Assembly: GCA_039621445.1 (NCBI GenBank)
Contig: CP154954.1
Span: forward strand, 5,805,919-5,869,918
Direction of reading: 5' to 3'
DNA: 64,000 nt
DNA from: Euglena gracilis
Taxonomy: Eukaryota; Euglenida; Euglenophyceae; Euglenales
Part shown: positions 49,209-59,668 of the stretch, piece by piece
Layout of the letters: every line of letters begins with the position of its first letter
Numbering within the stretch: the first letter of the stretch is position 1
The notes under the pieces: model-generated
What the model saw: only the letters and a program-made list of their open reading frames with translations
Database searches by the model: none
What the model was told of the DNA's origin: nothing
Translations under genes and position numbers: made by a program

Positions 49209-50306
49209 ACCCGGAAACTCTCCCATTGTCCGTGGGACGGCAGGGATCCTGCGCGGTGTCGGTGGTCGTGGGGGTATTTCTTCCACTTCCATTTTGACAT
49301 CCGGTCGAGGAGGTTGATCCTCCACAACCGCTGGCGCAGGTGCTACGGGAGGTTGATCCTCCGTTGTAGCCGTTGCGACAGATGTCTCTGTCGGTTGGGG
49401 TTCATCCCCTGAAGATGGTTGCGCTGCTGCCGGAGGTGGGGGTGCCGGGACACCGATATCCGGCGTCTCCACAACCTCAGTGGCAGAGCTTGATGCTATG
49501 CCTCCACCTCGTGGCGTTAGTGCAGAAGCCACGGCAGTAATGCCAGTGACGACGGCGCCGAGCACACGGCCTCCTAATGAGGTGCGTGCTGTGGGGCTGG
49601 CAGGTTCTTCGAGGGTATCCTCGATGACCATACCAGTCACCTCAGCTTCAGGCTCAGCCGCCGGGAGAGGCGTTGCAGCCACAGGTATATCCCCTGTGGG
49701 TGCTTCGTCTGGCCGAGGCTGTGCTGGGGCAGGCAGATCAGCGTAGAGGATAGCCTCCACGTTCTCGCCTTCCTCCTGAGGGAGTTCCTCGTCTCCACCT
49801 GCCGGTGGACAGACGGGAGCCGCGGCCGCGGGGGCCGGGGAGACTGATCGTTCCCCTGCCGCCCGTGGGGCAGAGACGAAGGATACAGCCGTCCCTGTCG
49901 GAGACAGCGGCGCTGCCTCCAGGATAGTGACGGAGGGGCTGCGGTCGCGATCCTCTCGCCGCGGAATCGCGGTGGTGGAAGCGACTGACTCCTCACGTCT
50001 CCTTCGCGCCAGAGGTTCATCCTCCGGGGCGATGAAGGCGCGCAGATCCTCGGGCGAACGCGGATCGTCGGGGTGCCATCGGCATCCCTGAGCATCCGCC
50101 AGCCTGTAAAAGGCCAGCGTACTGCTGCGGGGCTGTTGGGCCAGGGTGGCGGCCATGATGGCTGCACCCAAGCGTTGGCAGGCCTTTTTGGGCCCAGAAC
50201 ACCGCCGTAGCGCGTGTTTTCCCAGACGTCGAAAACGCCCTCCTCGAACTCCTGAACGCATGCCAGAATCGGCATACGCTGTTCGAGGATGGCCTCCGGG
50301 TGACAC
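49209..50306 (-). CDS. Copy E accessory linker with GGRVLG motif
   Basis: Frame of 50306-49161, in accessory register from about 50150. STLAFYRLADAQGCRW is followed by acidic, Pro/Ala-rich linker, ARTSLGGRVLGAVVTGITAV, and D/E-DEP or DQP tripeptides. Matches copy B 6775-7600 and C 28170-28800. It is cut by element G at 49204. Confidence 0.7.
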
Positions 50307-52220
50307 ATCAGCGGGAGGAGTACCTCCCGGTCGAGGGTACCGCCAAACTGTCGCCGCAAATGTTCCTCCATGTTGATATCAGCCAGGTGCCAGTTGGGGT
50401 GCAGGTGGCCGAGAATCCGACGACAAGGGCCCTCGATGGCGTCACCGTAATTCGGTGGCAGGCTTTCCATACCAGGCCTATCGTCCTGGGGGTCACGGAG
50501 ATGTATATACACCTCCATGACATAGGTGGTCCAGGCTCGCCACCAGAACTGCTGCAGCATAAAAATACGCTGCTTGTGGACGCGGCGACTTTTGCCCTGG
50601 ACATCCGGGGCGTCGCGGCACACATGCATAAGCATGCGGCGTCCCATCTCCAGGCCCGGGTTTTCCCGAGGCGGTGGAGGACTTCCGCGCACGCCTAATC
50701 CCCAGAAGTCGACAGGAAATTCCTGCCGGCAGTACTTACAACAGAGGTCATACCTCTGCAAGCCAGGGAAATGCGCTTAACGCGGAAGGTGGAGCCGTAA
50801 TGGCTCACCAGCCACACCTGGAGGTTGTTGCACCACAACACCTCGATCAGGCGTTCGATGTCGGGGTGTAGTGGGTAGAATTCCTACTGCACGCCGAGGG
50901 GTCTGACTCTATGAATACAGTCGTAGATTGCCTTCAGCCTTCGGGCCAACACACGCTGGTCCCGAAATCTCAACTGGTGCAGGTAACTGCGACCAGTGGA
51001 GTCGCTGAAGAGACCCCAGTTCAGGCAGGGGTATCCCAGCCAAAACAAGAGCTCCCAGAAACCCGGCTGGGCATCCAGCAAAGGTCTGCCACCTTCACCT
51101 TCGAAGGCTTACAGATCTCTTCCGTAATGGAATAGTCTGACTCTGTTCTCGGTGTGGCGTAATACCACATCGATGACTGCTTGTGGAGGGGTGACGGGGC
51201 GGTTTCCTGCAATATGGTAACCATGCTGCATTCGCCAGCCTTCGTCCTCCAGCTCCTCCTTGCACCTGAGCATACGCTCAAAGTCCGAGAGGACTTCTGC
51301 TGGTTCCTCTTCCTCCTCACGTGCTGTTCCCTTACCTTTACCCTCACCCTTCCCTTTGCCGGCCACGCCTTTGCCTTCTCCCTTGCCTTTGCCCTCAGCC
51401 CAGCCTGTGTCCTTTCCCGTCTGGGGAATACCAGAGGGTCGGGCGCTCGGTGCCGCCGGAGTCGGTTCGGTTCCTTCCTATTCCATCTCTGGGGAGGGAC
51501 CTGGCCGACCCGCTGCACGTCGCGGTGACGGCGTGGCTGGGGGTTGGCTAGGAGTCTGGCGTGGGCTTGGCTTCGGCGCAGGTGGTCGCGGCTCCTTCCA
51601 TACCGGAGGAATCGGCGGTGGTATTGTGGCAACAGGACGGCTCATCGCCACCTCTGCCTCTGCCGGTGGTTTTCCAGCCGGGGTTACCTGGCTGGCTTCC
51701 ACCTGCATCGCCACACCGCCTTCCGCGTCCCGTGGGCTGGGTCGCCTGGGCTGTGGGGTAAGGTTCTCCGTAGTCCTGTCGCGCTTCAGGGTGGCAGGTA
51801 ATACTGCCACACCTGCCGGGGGCTCGCCGGGTAATACCGGGGTTGCCACCCGCAGCTGCGGCTGGTACGGATGGCATGGGGTGTATCCACGGCCTGAAGG
51901 GCAGCCAGAGAGGAGTAATACCTCGACCGGTGCTCTTCAGACACGAATACTGGCTCCTGCAGGAAGTGCCGAGCAAGCTCATCCTGCTCGGTTTCCGGAG
52001 GTGCCATGTGATAGTAGGGAGTCTCCTGCCGACGGGGGATATCCCCAGTCTGGACCGGAGCTGCACTGGGCGGTCGGGCTGCCACACGGTGGGGAGGTTC
52101 ATCCTCCACCACTATGGGCTCCGCCTGCCGCCGTGGCTCAACGCCAGGGACAGGGGCGACCGGTGATGCCTGTGGCATCCAGTGCATGAACATGTGTTGA
52201 ACGTATGCCTCAGGGGGCAC
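50150..52220 (-). pseudogene. Copy E accessory protein, Pro-rich part, Lys-Gly tract and zinc module
   Basis: Counterpart of copy B 7621-9693, broken into frames 52220-51786, 51849-51478, 51366-51109, 51081-50884 and 50761-50150. Pieces: Pro-rich MPPEAYVQHMFMHWMPQ, MAGKGKGEGKGKGTAREEEEE, LDAQPGFWELLFWLGYPC, LCCKYCRQEFPVDFWGLGVRG, HVCRDAP and WRAWTTYVMEVYIHL. CxxC and HxC are intact. At least four indels or stops disable it. Confidence 0.75.
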
Positions 52221-52223
52221 GTC

Positions 52224-52966
52224 CTACTGTCCGGCTGGGAGCACGCGTGCGCCGCGCGGGTAATCCGCGTGCGTCCCGTACTGCGAGACAAATTGCTCCG
52301 CTGGCGGCTCGCGCGGCGGCATTCGCTGCGGCGAGGGCGGGCGAGCAAAAATTTTCGTCATCCCAGGTGGGACATGCACAGCCTCACCTACCGGTGGGGG
52401 CGTGTGCTCACGCATATGCACGGTGTGGGATCCCACCGGCGTCTGCGTTTGCAGCATGGGCGGCACATACACGCCCAGGTCCATCATTGTCTCGCCAGGC
52501 TCGAATCTGGAATCGGATGCCGACGAGAAATACCGTCTCCCCGTCATCAGGGCTTGGCCACAGGGACACCACTGAGCCACAGGCGTGTTGGCTACCACCA
52601 ACAACTGAGCGCAGTATGCATCCCAAAGGGCTTGCATAAAGGGCTCCGTTGGGGGTGTGCGCACATACGCATCGCCCGCTCCAACGTCTCCATAGTGCGG
52701 AAGATCATCTCTCCCGTATACGGGGGCAGGCGCGATCTGCGCTGCGCTGGTGGCTGACGTGCCGGCTGCTGGACGGCAGATGGATATGGTAGCGCATATG
52801 CGGACCGGCTGCTGGTAGCCGCGGCGAATACCGGGGCTGAAACCCTCTCAGCATGTGGGGCACCCGGAATCGGGGCCTCAGCATACTGAGGGTACTGGGG
52901 GTATGGCTCGCCCGAAGGCTGCAGCCATGGTGAACCAGGTGGTCCAGGTCCGCGCCCAGGCAGCAG
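52224..52966 (-). pseudogene. Copy E accessory protein, N-terminal part (DLGV-VPP module)
   Basis: From the CTG at 52966-52964, in place of the copy C start ATG, a Pro-rich tail leads with a frameshift into 52664-52224: MQALWDAYCAQLLVVANTP, QALMTGRRYF, DLGVYVPP, PVGSHTVHMREHTPPP. The same CTG is in copy B, so the change predates these two copies. Confidence 0.7.
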
Positions 52967-53068
52967 GATGCTACCCGAACGACGACGACAACTAAGGGTG
53001 ACCTTGTTGTCAGTCGCTTTGAGTGCTGGTGCACTGAAAAAGTAAGGCTTCTATCTTAATCAAAAACT

Positions 53069-53100
53069 CTGCGAGAAAGATAGAGAAAGAAGGAAGTGCA
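53069..53100 (-). promoter_or_regulatory. Splice-acceptor-like site before accessory region (copy E)
   Basis: On the minus strand a long pyrimidine tract (TTCCTTCTTTCTCTATC then TTTCTCGCAG) ends at 53069, 93 bases after the integrase stop. Nearly identical to the copy B site. Confidence 0.5.
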
Positions 53101-53161
53101 GGGGGGGTATAAACGCGAAACATTCACCTAAAGCACACGCATTCTCCAAAACGAAATCGTT

Positions 53162-54197
53162 TCAGAAAGTGTTTATGTTATTGCGCTTGTTCCACGGCTT
53201 CCAATCCTGCTGGATATATCCAACAAAACTGGATGCTGGCTCCCAAGTGTCCTCCTCTGGCCCATACCCTTTCCAGCGAACTTTCCAGTAGTGCACACCC
53301 CTGTCGACCTTGTGGTCTATTATCCTATCGAACACAAAGTCGTCCGTTTCAGGTAATCTGGAACGGGGCTTGAAATACAGGCAGGGGATAGCTTTTCCGT
53401 CTGGGGGGCTTAGGTACGGTTTGAAGTCGTCCATATGTGTTGAAGTTTTGTAAAAACGATTTCCGTTTGTTGGAATGAATTTCTGTGATACGTGATTGGA
53501 CTGCAGAGCGGAGTGATTCCACTTCTGCAAACCACGTTTCACAGCTGACGCTACTTCGGGCGGGTCTCTCCGACGGGATATCCCCTATGGCCGGAGGGTC
53601 TCGTCCGAAAACAATTTTGTACGGCGAGTGTGGTAATACCAACCCTGGCAAGGTATTGATGTAAAATAAACACCAATGAAGAACGGATAACCAATTCTTA
53701 CCCGAGTCGGCCAGTGAAAGGCGAAGCATATTGACAACGGATTTCACGGCTGCCTCGGCTCTACCATTGCCTTTCGGGCGGTATATAATGGAAAAATGCT
53801 GCTAAATGCCGAGTAAACCGCACAAAGTGGTGAAAAACCGCGAAGAGATCAAGTGATCTTGATCACTCACAATTTCGTTCGGTAAACCCATTAAGCAGAT
53901 ACATTTCTCCAAAAATATGGATGCCAGAATTTGGGCCGTCAACCCTGCTTTCCGGCATGGAATGGCTACAATGTACCCACTCAGCCGACAGACGACAACA
54001 AAAATTGTAAATTTTGTCATATTATCCTTTGCAAGGTTCAAGTTCGAGAAAGTCCATGCAGAGGGACGTAAAAGTGTCTGGTGGTACGGGGAAAAAGTCC
54101 ATCGTACCAGGGGGGGTACCTCAGCGCGGTTTAACAGCCTGGCAAAATTGGCACCGTTGGGAAATTCGCAAACAGCGCGAATATAAATCTTTTGCAC
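53162..54197 (-). pseudogene. pol: Copy E integrase core and chromodomain
   Basis: Frames 54197-53802, 53747-53349 and 53542-53162. Catalytic segment IVSDQDHLISSRFF, then [20 protein letters not shown] and KSFLQNFNT. At 53436/53437 the expected 164 bp that encode VYSPGDRVWVRNN to the GPY/F-like module are cleanly missing. The chromodomain follows ([19 protein letters not shown]). The missing piece lies at 56311-56474. Confidence 0.87.
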
Positions 54198-55161
54198 TCA
54201 GGGTTGTGCCATATCTGCGACCCACTAGTGAAAGAAGTTTGGGGGCCCCAGGGTGACCATGGTTGTGATACCTCAAAATCACATCATCAACCAGGTCTTG
54301 GGGTATACAATATTTATAACCAGAAACATTCCGGAAAATAAGCCGCAATGGTGATAGAGAGTAATTCTCTATGGATTCACCATTACGAAGTCTATTCACA
54401 ATGGTACTATATATAGGGTCACGCGAATAGTCCCATTCGCGGAAAAATAGGGGGGTAGGAGTTTCCGTACGCGTAATGCGACGGGGTGCGGCAGTGCGTC
54501 CACGCCGGCGCCTTCCACGCAATGGTGAAATGGCGATGCTGCGATATACCCGGGAAACGGGTAGTGAACCGAGCATGTTGTCCGCAGCGTCGGATCGACG
54601 TGCGAACTGGTCAGCCTCATGGCTGCCATAAAAAGTCGCATCACCCTCATCCGGGTTCCCAGGATAATCCCAGGGGGCTCGGCTGAGAGGATCCGCAACT
54701 TTTTGTGTATGACCTGGGGTATAGATAACCACCAGGTTAAACTGGCTCAAGAACTCATGCCATCGGCATCTTCTGCCAACTGATGACATGGCCTTGTTTA
54801 GGTCCTCGGTATACCAGTGTTGAAGGCTCTCATGATCCCTCAACACGAGTATCTGGACAAAGCTGCTGGCTATCCAGCTGCGGAATGTCTGGAGAATAAG
54901 CACAATGGTATATGTCTCCTTTTCGCGAATGCTCCATTTAACCTGTCCTTTCCCGTTGTCGCCCTGTAGCTTCCTGCTGAAGAAAGCCACAGGTCGGAGT
55001 TCATTCGCCGCATTATGCAGGCTAAGAACCCCGCCAACAGCGTAATCGCTGCTGTCGACTTCCAGGACATATGGTTTATATGGATCCGCGATATCGAGAA
55101 CCACGTTCTCGAGCAGCAAGTCCTTGATTTTATTGAAGGCCTCGCGCATTTGGTCATCCAA
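54121..55161 (-). CDS. pol: Copy E pol: RNase H and integrase zinc finger
   Basis: 346 open codons: RNase H (VLEVDSSDYAVGGVLSLHN, KWSIREKETYTIVLILQ, GRRCRWHEFLSQFNLVVIY), an Arg-rich spacer (LRGRRRRGRTAAPRRITR), and the HHCC finger (YHNHGHPGAPKLL, CQFCQAVK). It stops at 54121, where copy C reads on. Confidence 0.9.
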   Translation of the reverse strand: MDDQMREAFNKIKDLLLENVVLDIADPYKPYVLEVDSSDYAVGGVLSLHNAANELRPVAFFSRKLQGDNGKGQVKWSIREKETYTIVLILQTFRSWIASSFVQILVLRDHESLQHWYTEDLNKAMSSVGRRCRWHEFLSQFNLVVIYTPGHTQKVADPLSRAPWDYPGNPDEGDATFYGSHEADQFARRSDAADNMLGSLPVSRVYRSIAISPLRGRRRRGRTAAPRRITRTETPTPLFFREWDYSRDPIYSTIVNRLRNGESIENYSLSPLRLIFRNVSGYKYCIPQDLVDDVILRYHNHGHPGAPKLLSLVGRRYGTTLSAKDLYSRCLRISQRCQFCQAVKPR

Positions 55162-55205
55162 AATGACTTTTGCGTTATCGGGTGTCCTATTTTTGAGTTG
55201 TCGGG

Positions 55206-55841
55206 TTAGTGGTAACTGCGATTTTTTGCGAAATCTTTCATGTAAATCGCGTAATATTGGGCTAATCCCAAAAATCCCTTTAAATGCGTTAAGGTCTTAA
55301 TGACCTCAGGAGTCCATTTCTTAATGGCCTCCATCTTACTGGGTGCCGCTTTACGCTGCCCGTTGCTCAGGATATGCCCGCAAAACTTAATAAATTTGCA
55401 AAACAGGTGCATTTTGGAACCCTTCACAAAAAGCGCATGCTTTTTGAACGCAGATAATACCACCCACACATCGCGATAGTGCGGTTCGAGGATAGCCTCG
55501 CCCGATTTCGCGGATGGCGGTTGGGTTCCCACCAGTACATCATCGATGTACACCAGAGCAAACGGTAAATCGCGCAAAACCCACTGGATCATGCGTTGAA
55601 ACATGGCTGGACCATTCCTTACACCCATGGGGAGTACCGTCCATTGGTACACACCCTTGGATGTCACGAATGCCGTGTACGGTTGCGAATCAGGATGCAA
55701 ACGCATCTGATGGAAACCGTCTTCCAGATCAAAGATTGAGCACAACCGGTTATCCGATTGTCTGGTGATCAAATCTTTGATCAGCGGTAACGGGAAGGGG
55801 TCATCCTTCGTTTGGGAGTTCAGGTACCGGTAATCCAGCAC
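55206..55841 (-). CDS. pol: Copy E pol: RT
   Basis: 211 open codons: LDYRYLNSQTKDD, FDLEDGFHQMRLHP, LPMGVRNGPAMFQRMIQW, LVYIDDVLVGTQPPSAK, LKGFLGLAQYYAIY. The frame is cut at both ends by single-base changes (near 55850 a Trp codon has become TAG; near 55215 one base is gained). Confidence 0.9.
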   Translation of the reverse strand: MLDYRYLNSQTKDDPFPLPLIKDLITRQSDNRLCSIFDLEDGFHQMRLHPDSQPYTAFVTSKGVYQWTVLPMGVRNGPAMFQRMIQWVLRDLPFALVYIDDVLVGTQPPSAKSGEAILEPHYRDVWVVLSAFKKHALFVKGSKMHLFCKFIKFCGHILSNGQRKAAPSKMEAIKKWTPEVIKTLTHLKGFLGLAQYYAIYMKDFAKNRSYH

Positions 55842-56310
55842 TAGTCTCTACTTCTTTTGACCAGACTGGTCAGCGGGTTTGGGCACCACAAAAACCTGTG
55901 ATGTCCATTCGCTCTTGGAAGGGATAATCCACTTCCGCTGGATGGGTTTCTCAATCATCTCGTTGAGAGCTTGTTCGCGTTCACCCGAACAACGGAAGAA
56001 TTTACGGTGCATGGGTTTAGCGCCATCCTTGAGCTCGATTTTGCAAACACCGAACGGGCCGCGAATCGCGGGGTCGATGTCGCTGGCGTATACTGGGTTA
56101 TCCAGTACACCATGAAATTCGCGAGTAATTCGCGAACAATAGTCAGCAGACTTTGTTGGTCCGCACTCTCAATGACCGCAGAAATCTGCGTTGAGGGTGT
56201 GGCATCCCCCTTGGTACCAAGGTATCTTGGCACACGCACATCGGATATTCCGAATGCGTCAAAGAAACAAACGCCAAAAATTATTTCTTTAACCGGTGGT
56301 AATAATATAC
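55842..56310 (-). pseudogene. pol: Copy E RT N-terminal end and linker end
   Basis: LLPPVKEIIFGVCFFDAFGIS, then after a small deletion near 56150 ITREFHGVLDNPVYA, IDPAIRGPFGVCKIELKDGA, HRKFFRCSGEREQALNEMIE. Decayed but aligned with B 13500-13990. Confidence 0.75.
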
Positions 56311-56474
56311 TGGACGTCCTCAATCCCGTTGCGCAAGGTAACTTTATATCGCCCGCTACTACCTAACCTCTCCAAAATTTCGCATGGGCCGAGCCAAAGA
56401 GGATCTAGCTTGGAGGATTGCATGCGGGTGCGGTTATTCCGTACCCACACGTGGTCACCTGGACTATACACAGG
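56311..56474 (-). repeat. Relocated 164-bp integrase segment inside the copy E linker
   Basis: This block encodes YSPGDHVWVRNNRTRMQ to LGPCEILERLGSSGRYKV and GIEDV, and belongs to the integrase C-terminal region. It sits, same strand, between AATAATATAC and CACAAAAATCC, which are adjacent in copy B. The same 164 bp are missing from the integrase at 53436/53437. Neither site shows gained or lost bases. Confidence 0.85.
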
Positions 56475-57201
56475 CACAAAAATCCTCGAATAGTGGTACA
56501 TCAGCGGGTAAATCCCACCAGTGGAAACACACATGGGATAGTTGGTGAAACCAATCCGCATTCGGATTGACGGGTATGAGGAGAGCTCCTCGCGCTTCAT
56601 CGCGGAGGATTTTCTCCACCACATCCGGGAAAAAGTTCGGGAGAGGGTGCATCCAGAGCACCGTATCACCCCAAAATTTCAGAAATGCGTTGGAATGTCG
56701 CGACCAATATCGTGACAAGCGCGCATGCGCTTTTGATGAAAACACATCAATTTCTAATGACAAATCGAAGGAATCAGCCACAACCGCGATTTTGGAGAAC
56801 GATCCCTCCAAAATTCGGTATTGACCAAAATTTAATGCGTTCCATACGCGCATCGCGTATGTGTCGACCTGGTTCGCGGGGTGAAGAGCAGTAACGCAAT
56901 TCAGGGATCCGCAAACATAAGTCAAGGGTGTTTTATCCACTCTCCCTAGGGGCATTCCTCAATGTTGATGGGTTGGATGGGTGTATACCCAGTCCATATC
57001 ATGCGAGATGGAGGTGGGGGAGGTGTGTGACACGGATTTCGCTGTCCCAAACAACAAGGCAATACCTCGTTGTTGGAGCACTTGATGTACGGTCGCGCAT
57101 TGCGAACCGCAACCAAGTGTATGGTTGCGCGAAATCGGGATTATTGTTGGTGTTTGGACTAGGCATCCACAATCGAAATCTGGCTGGGCGGAAATTCTCC
57201 C
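56475..57201 (-). pseudogene. Copy E PR-RT linker with RNase H-like segment
   Basis: Frame of 56955-56464 preceded by sequence with two stops (TGA near 57202 and one near 56957). RRISAQPDFDCGCLV, LTYVCGSLNCVTALHPAN, LSLEIDVFSSKAHARL, FWGDTVLWMHPLP, ALLIPVNPNADWFHQLSHV. The Asp of the EIDVFS motif is kept. Confidence 0.78.
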
Positions 57202-58268
57202 TCAGTGCACACATTGGAAGGGAGTGTCGGAGTAGTGGTCCTGGTCGCGCACGTTGGTCTGGTGGGGGTGTGTGTAAAAGTCGGGATGCGCTGTTGTAGC
57301 TGCTGGGGGGTGTACAGATGTATCTGAAAGCGATACATCTGGTGGAAAACGGGGTATTGGTGCAGCTGGGCGACTACTCGACACCGTACGTACTTCAGGC
57401 CTTTGGGCTTTCGTCTTGTAACCCAGTGGAACGAGGGGGGTACCGCTACTCGCTTGCCCTGCCTCATGGGGAACGGAAGTTGGTGTGTCAATGGGCAGGG
57501 GGTGAACTTTCTCGGTACACCCGGTGTGGAAAACGTTGGTTGGTGTGGATGGTAACGGGGTAATATTTTTTGAAATCGGTGTGGAAATATTGGTGGTCGT
57601 CGCGGTTGACGCCACGGGTGCTGAAGGTTTGGGGGGCAATGAAGAGAATGGTGATGTGCGCCAACCGTGGGAGTGGCAATCCACTACCAGCCGGTGCTGA
57701 CGTAAAAAGGGGTATCCAAGAATTACGCCAGAACCATGGATTCCGGATTCGTATCCCCAGGTATCCGGAAAATTTTGCGTTTGGGGGGGGTGTGAGTGGT
57801 GCTTGGGGATGAGGGGTAGGACAATGTCCAAAAAGCATCCCAAGTCACCGCCGCACATGGGGGTGTTGTCAGCCGTCGTAATTTTGATCAGCTTCTTGGC
57901 TTTCACCAAGAGGGGGGTTGGTATCAACCCGAACCGAAAAAGTAGTGCAATGCGACAACCAGTATCAATGAGAATTTTGACTTTTGCACTACAATTTTGG
58001 AATTTGATTTCCGCTTGGACCAAAAGTTCAATGGGGGGTAAGCAAAGTGAAGGGTCTGGCGAAAATACGTTTTCTTCCAGCTTTCCCATGATCCCTTTCC
58101 TACTTTGCACAACATTCCGAGCGGAAAGCTGGAGTGGGGGGTGGGGGACCCGAAAATTTTCCGGGTACCGACCAGAAAGGCAGATGGGCAGGGGGGGCGG
58201 GGTTGATCAGGTCCTACCTCCATCTGTTCATCAGCCCAGAGGTCCGTTCCCTCGGACCTCGGGCTCCC
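57202..58268 (-). pseudogene. Copy E aspartic protease and linker start
   Basis: After UAG 58271-58269 the gag frame gives MEVGPDQPRPPC (58223) to about 58110. The protease core then lies in the -1 frame (58110-57202, 302 open codons): ILIDTGCRIALLF, DNTPMCGGDLG, WGYESGIHGSGVILGYPFL, Thr/Pro-rich tract, ending at TGA in QCVHC. Copy B has the same frame change at the same site. Confidence 0.87.
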
Positions 58269-59668
58269 CTACTCCAGGTCCGAACCGGCCGAATAGCCGC
58301 TATGGGCCTTTTAGAGGTGTAGAAGGATTTCAACGTGCGCACCGCCATGCGGGCATCGTCGAAATCGGTATCCGTGGTCTCATCCCCCTCCCTGCCCGAA
58401 GCCGGGGTGTCATCCTCCAAACAAGATATCTTGAAACCGACTTTATGGCGGTTGGAGGAGTGACCCTTGTCACCGCGATTCATACCGCGATGACGTTGGC
58501 CAGGGCGTGGAGAACGAGAACGCAGACATTTGGATGAGTGGTGATCACTCGATCCACAAAGCGAACACCGAGATTTGTGTCGCGATTCTGGGTAACGGGG
58601 GGATCGGTTTCCCGATTTCCCGTCAACCGTCGCGGTGACCGGATATCCCGTCGACGATGACCGGTGTATCGAGGTTTTCCCGACGAGGATCGCGAAGAAG
58701 ATGATCCGCTTCGCAAAACACGATCGCGATGTCTCGCGATGAGAATCACACTTCTTGGACAGGGCACCGGGTGACCTACCCCGAGGGGTACCGTGTTTCC
58801 GCTCATCGCGGAACGGGATCCGGGGGCTAATACCACCGGAACGGGGACCCGATGACCGTGAATTGCCCGATTGGCGTGAAAACGTGGAGGAACCCGAACC
58901 CCGTGATGAGGTCGAGCCTCGTGGACTCTGAATACGCTTACACACTTCAGGATTAGGACATTCCCGAGACATATGTCCCGCTTTGTTGCACAAAAAGCAC
59001 ACTTTATCCGTGGCTTGGTCCGAAGAACGCGGATATCGCGTTTTCGATCCCGTGTTTGGTGAGGTGGGTGAAACCGGTGATTTTTGCAATGCGTTCACCG
59101 AACCAGCCGGTAATCCAGCGGTTGGGTGTGCGTTATACGCGGATTGCATCTGACCAAGAAGCTGTGATAGCTTCAACTGCTTGGAAACGTAGTTCCAGCG
59201 TTGGTCAAGAGTCATTGGATGACTCGCCAACCCATCACGGTGGATATCCTTGATGAGGCTAGGCGTGAAATACATGAGAACAGCATCAAACTGTTCGCGC
59301 ACTTGCTTTTCACTGAGTTCATCCACTTCGGCGGCAAGTCCTAACCATTTGGCATACCAAAGGTCAATGGACTTCCACGTGCGATCGGGTGGGGCGCATT
59401 GCCGCCACTTGGTCTCTAGGGTAATCCTAGCGACCAAACTTGAACTGGTGGAAGCGTATTGCTCCACCAGGTCATCAAGGGAAACACGGTAGCGAATCAC
59501 GAGTTGTCGCGCGCGTTCCTTCTCATCCCTAGGGAGGCAATCGATTAATTCCATCTTGATCACCTCCGGGTTTGTGTCCTGGGTTGGCCCTTTTAATGCC
59601 CAGTAGTACTGCCAGTCCCGGAAAAACTGTCTCCATGCGGTTGGATCACCGTCGCATTGGGGTTTCAC
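58214..59668 (-). CDS. gag: Copy E Gag: capsid-like region, knuckles and SR tract
   Basis: 484 open codons: MKPQCDGDPTAWRQFFRDW, ALKGPTQDTNPEVIKMEL, capsid helices, knuckle CFLCNKAGHMSREC, SR-rich region, knuckle CSLCGSSDHHSSKC, then an acidic tail. Two compensating frameshifts replace part of the SR tract with CFAKRIIFFAILVGK. It reads past the normal UAG because of the upstream base loss. Confidence 0.87.
   Translation of the reverse strand: MKPQCDGDPTAWRQFFRDWQYYWALKGPTQDTNPEVIKMELIDCLPRDEKERARQLVIRYRVSLDDLVEQYASTSSSLVARITLETKWRQCAPPDRTWKSIDLWYAKWLGLAAEVDELSEKQVREQFDAVLMYFTPSLIKDIHRDGLASHPMTLDQRWNYVSKQLKLSQLLGQMQSAYNAHPTAGLPAGSVNALQKSPVSPTSPNTGSKTRYPRSSDQATDKVCFLCNKAGHMSRECPNPEVCKRIQSPRGSTSSRGSGSSTFSRQSGNSRSSGPRSGGISPRIPFRDERKHGTPRGRSPGALSKKCDSHRETSRSCFAKRIIFFAILVGKTSIHRSSSTGYPVTATVDGKSGNRSPRYPESRHKSRCSLCGSSDHHSSKCLRSRSPRPGQRHRGMNRGDKGHSSNRHKVGFKISCLEDDTPASGREGDETTDTDFDDARMAVRTLKSFYTSKRPIAAIRPVRTWSRGARGPRERTSGLMNRWR
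58239..58271 (-). promoter_or_regulatory. Gag stop UAG with downstream hairpin (copy E)
   Basis: UAG 58271-58269, 8-nt spacer, stem GAGGTCCG/CGGACCTC (58260-58253 with 58246-58239), loop of 6. A base lost just upstream (near 58297) puts the preceding gag frame out of register in this copy. Confidence 0.6.
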
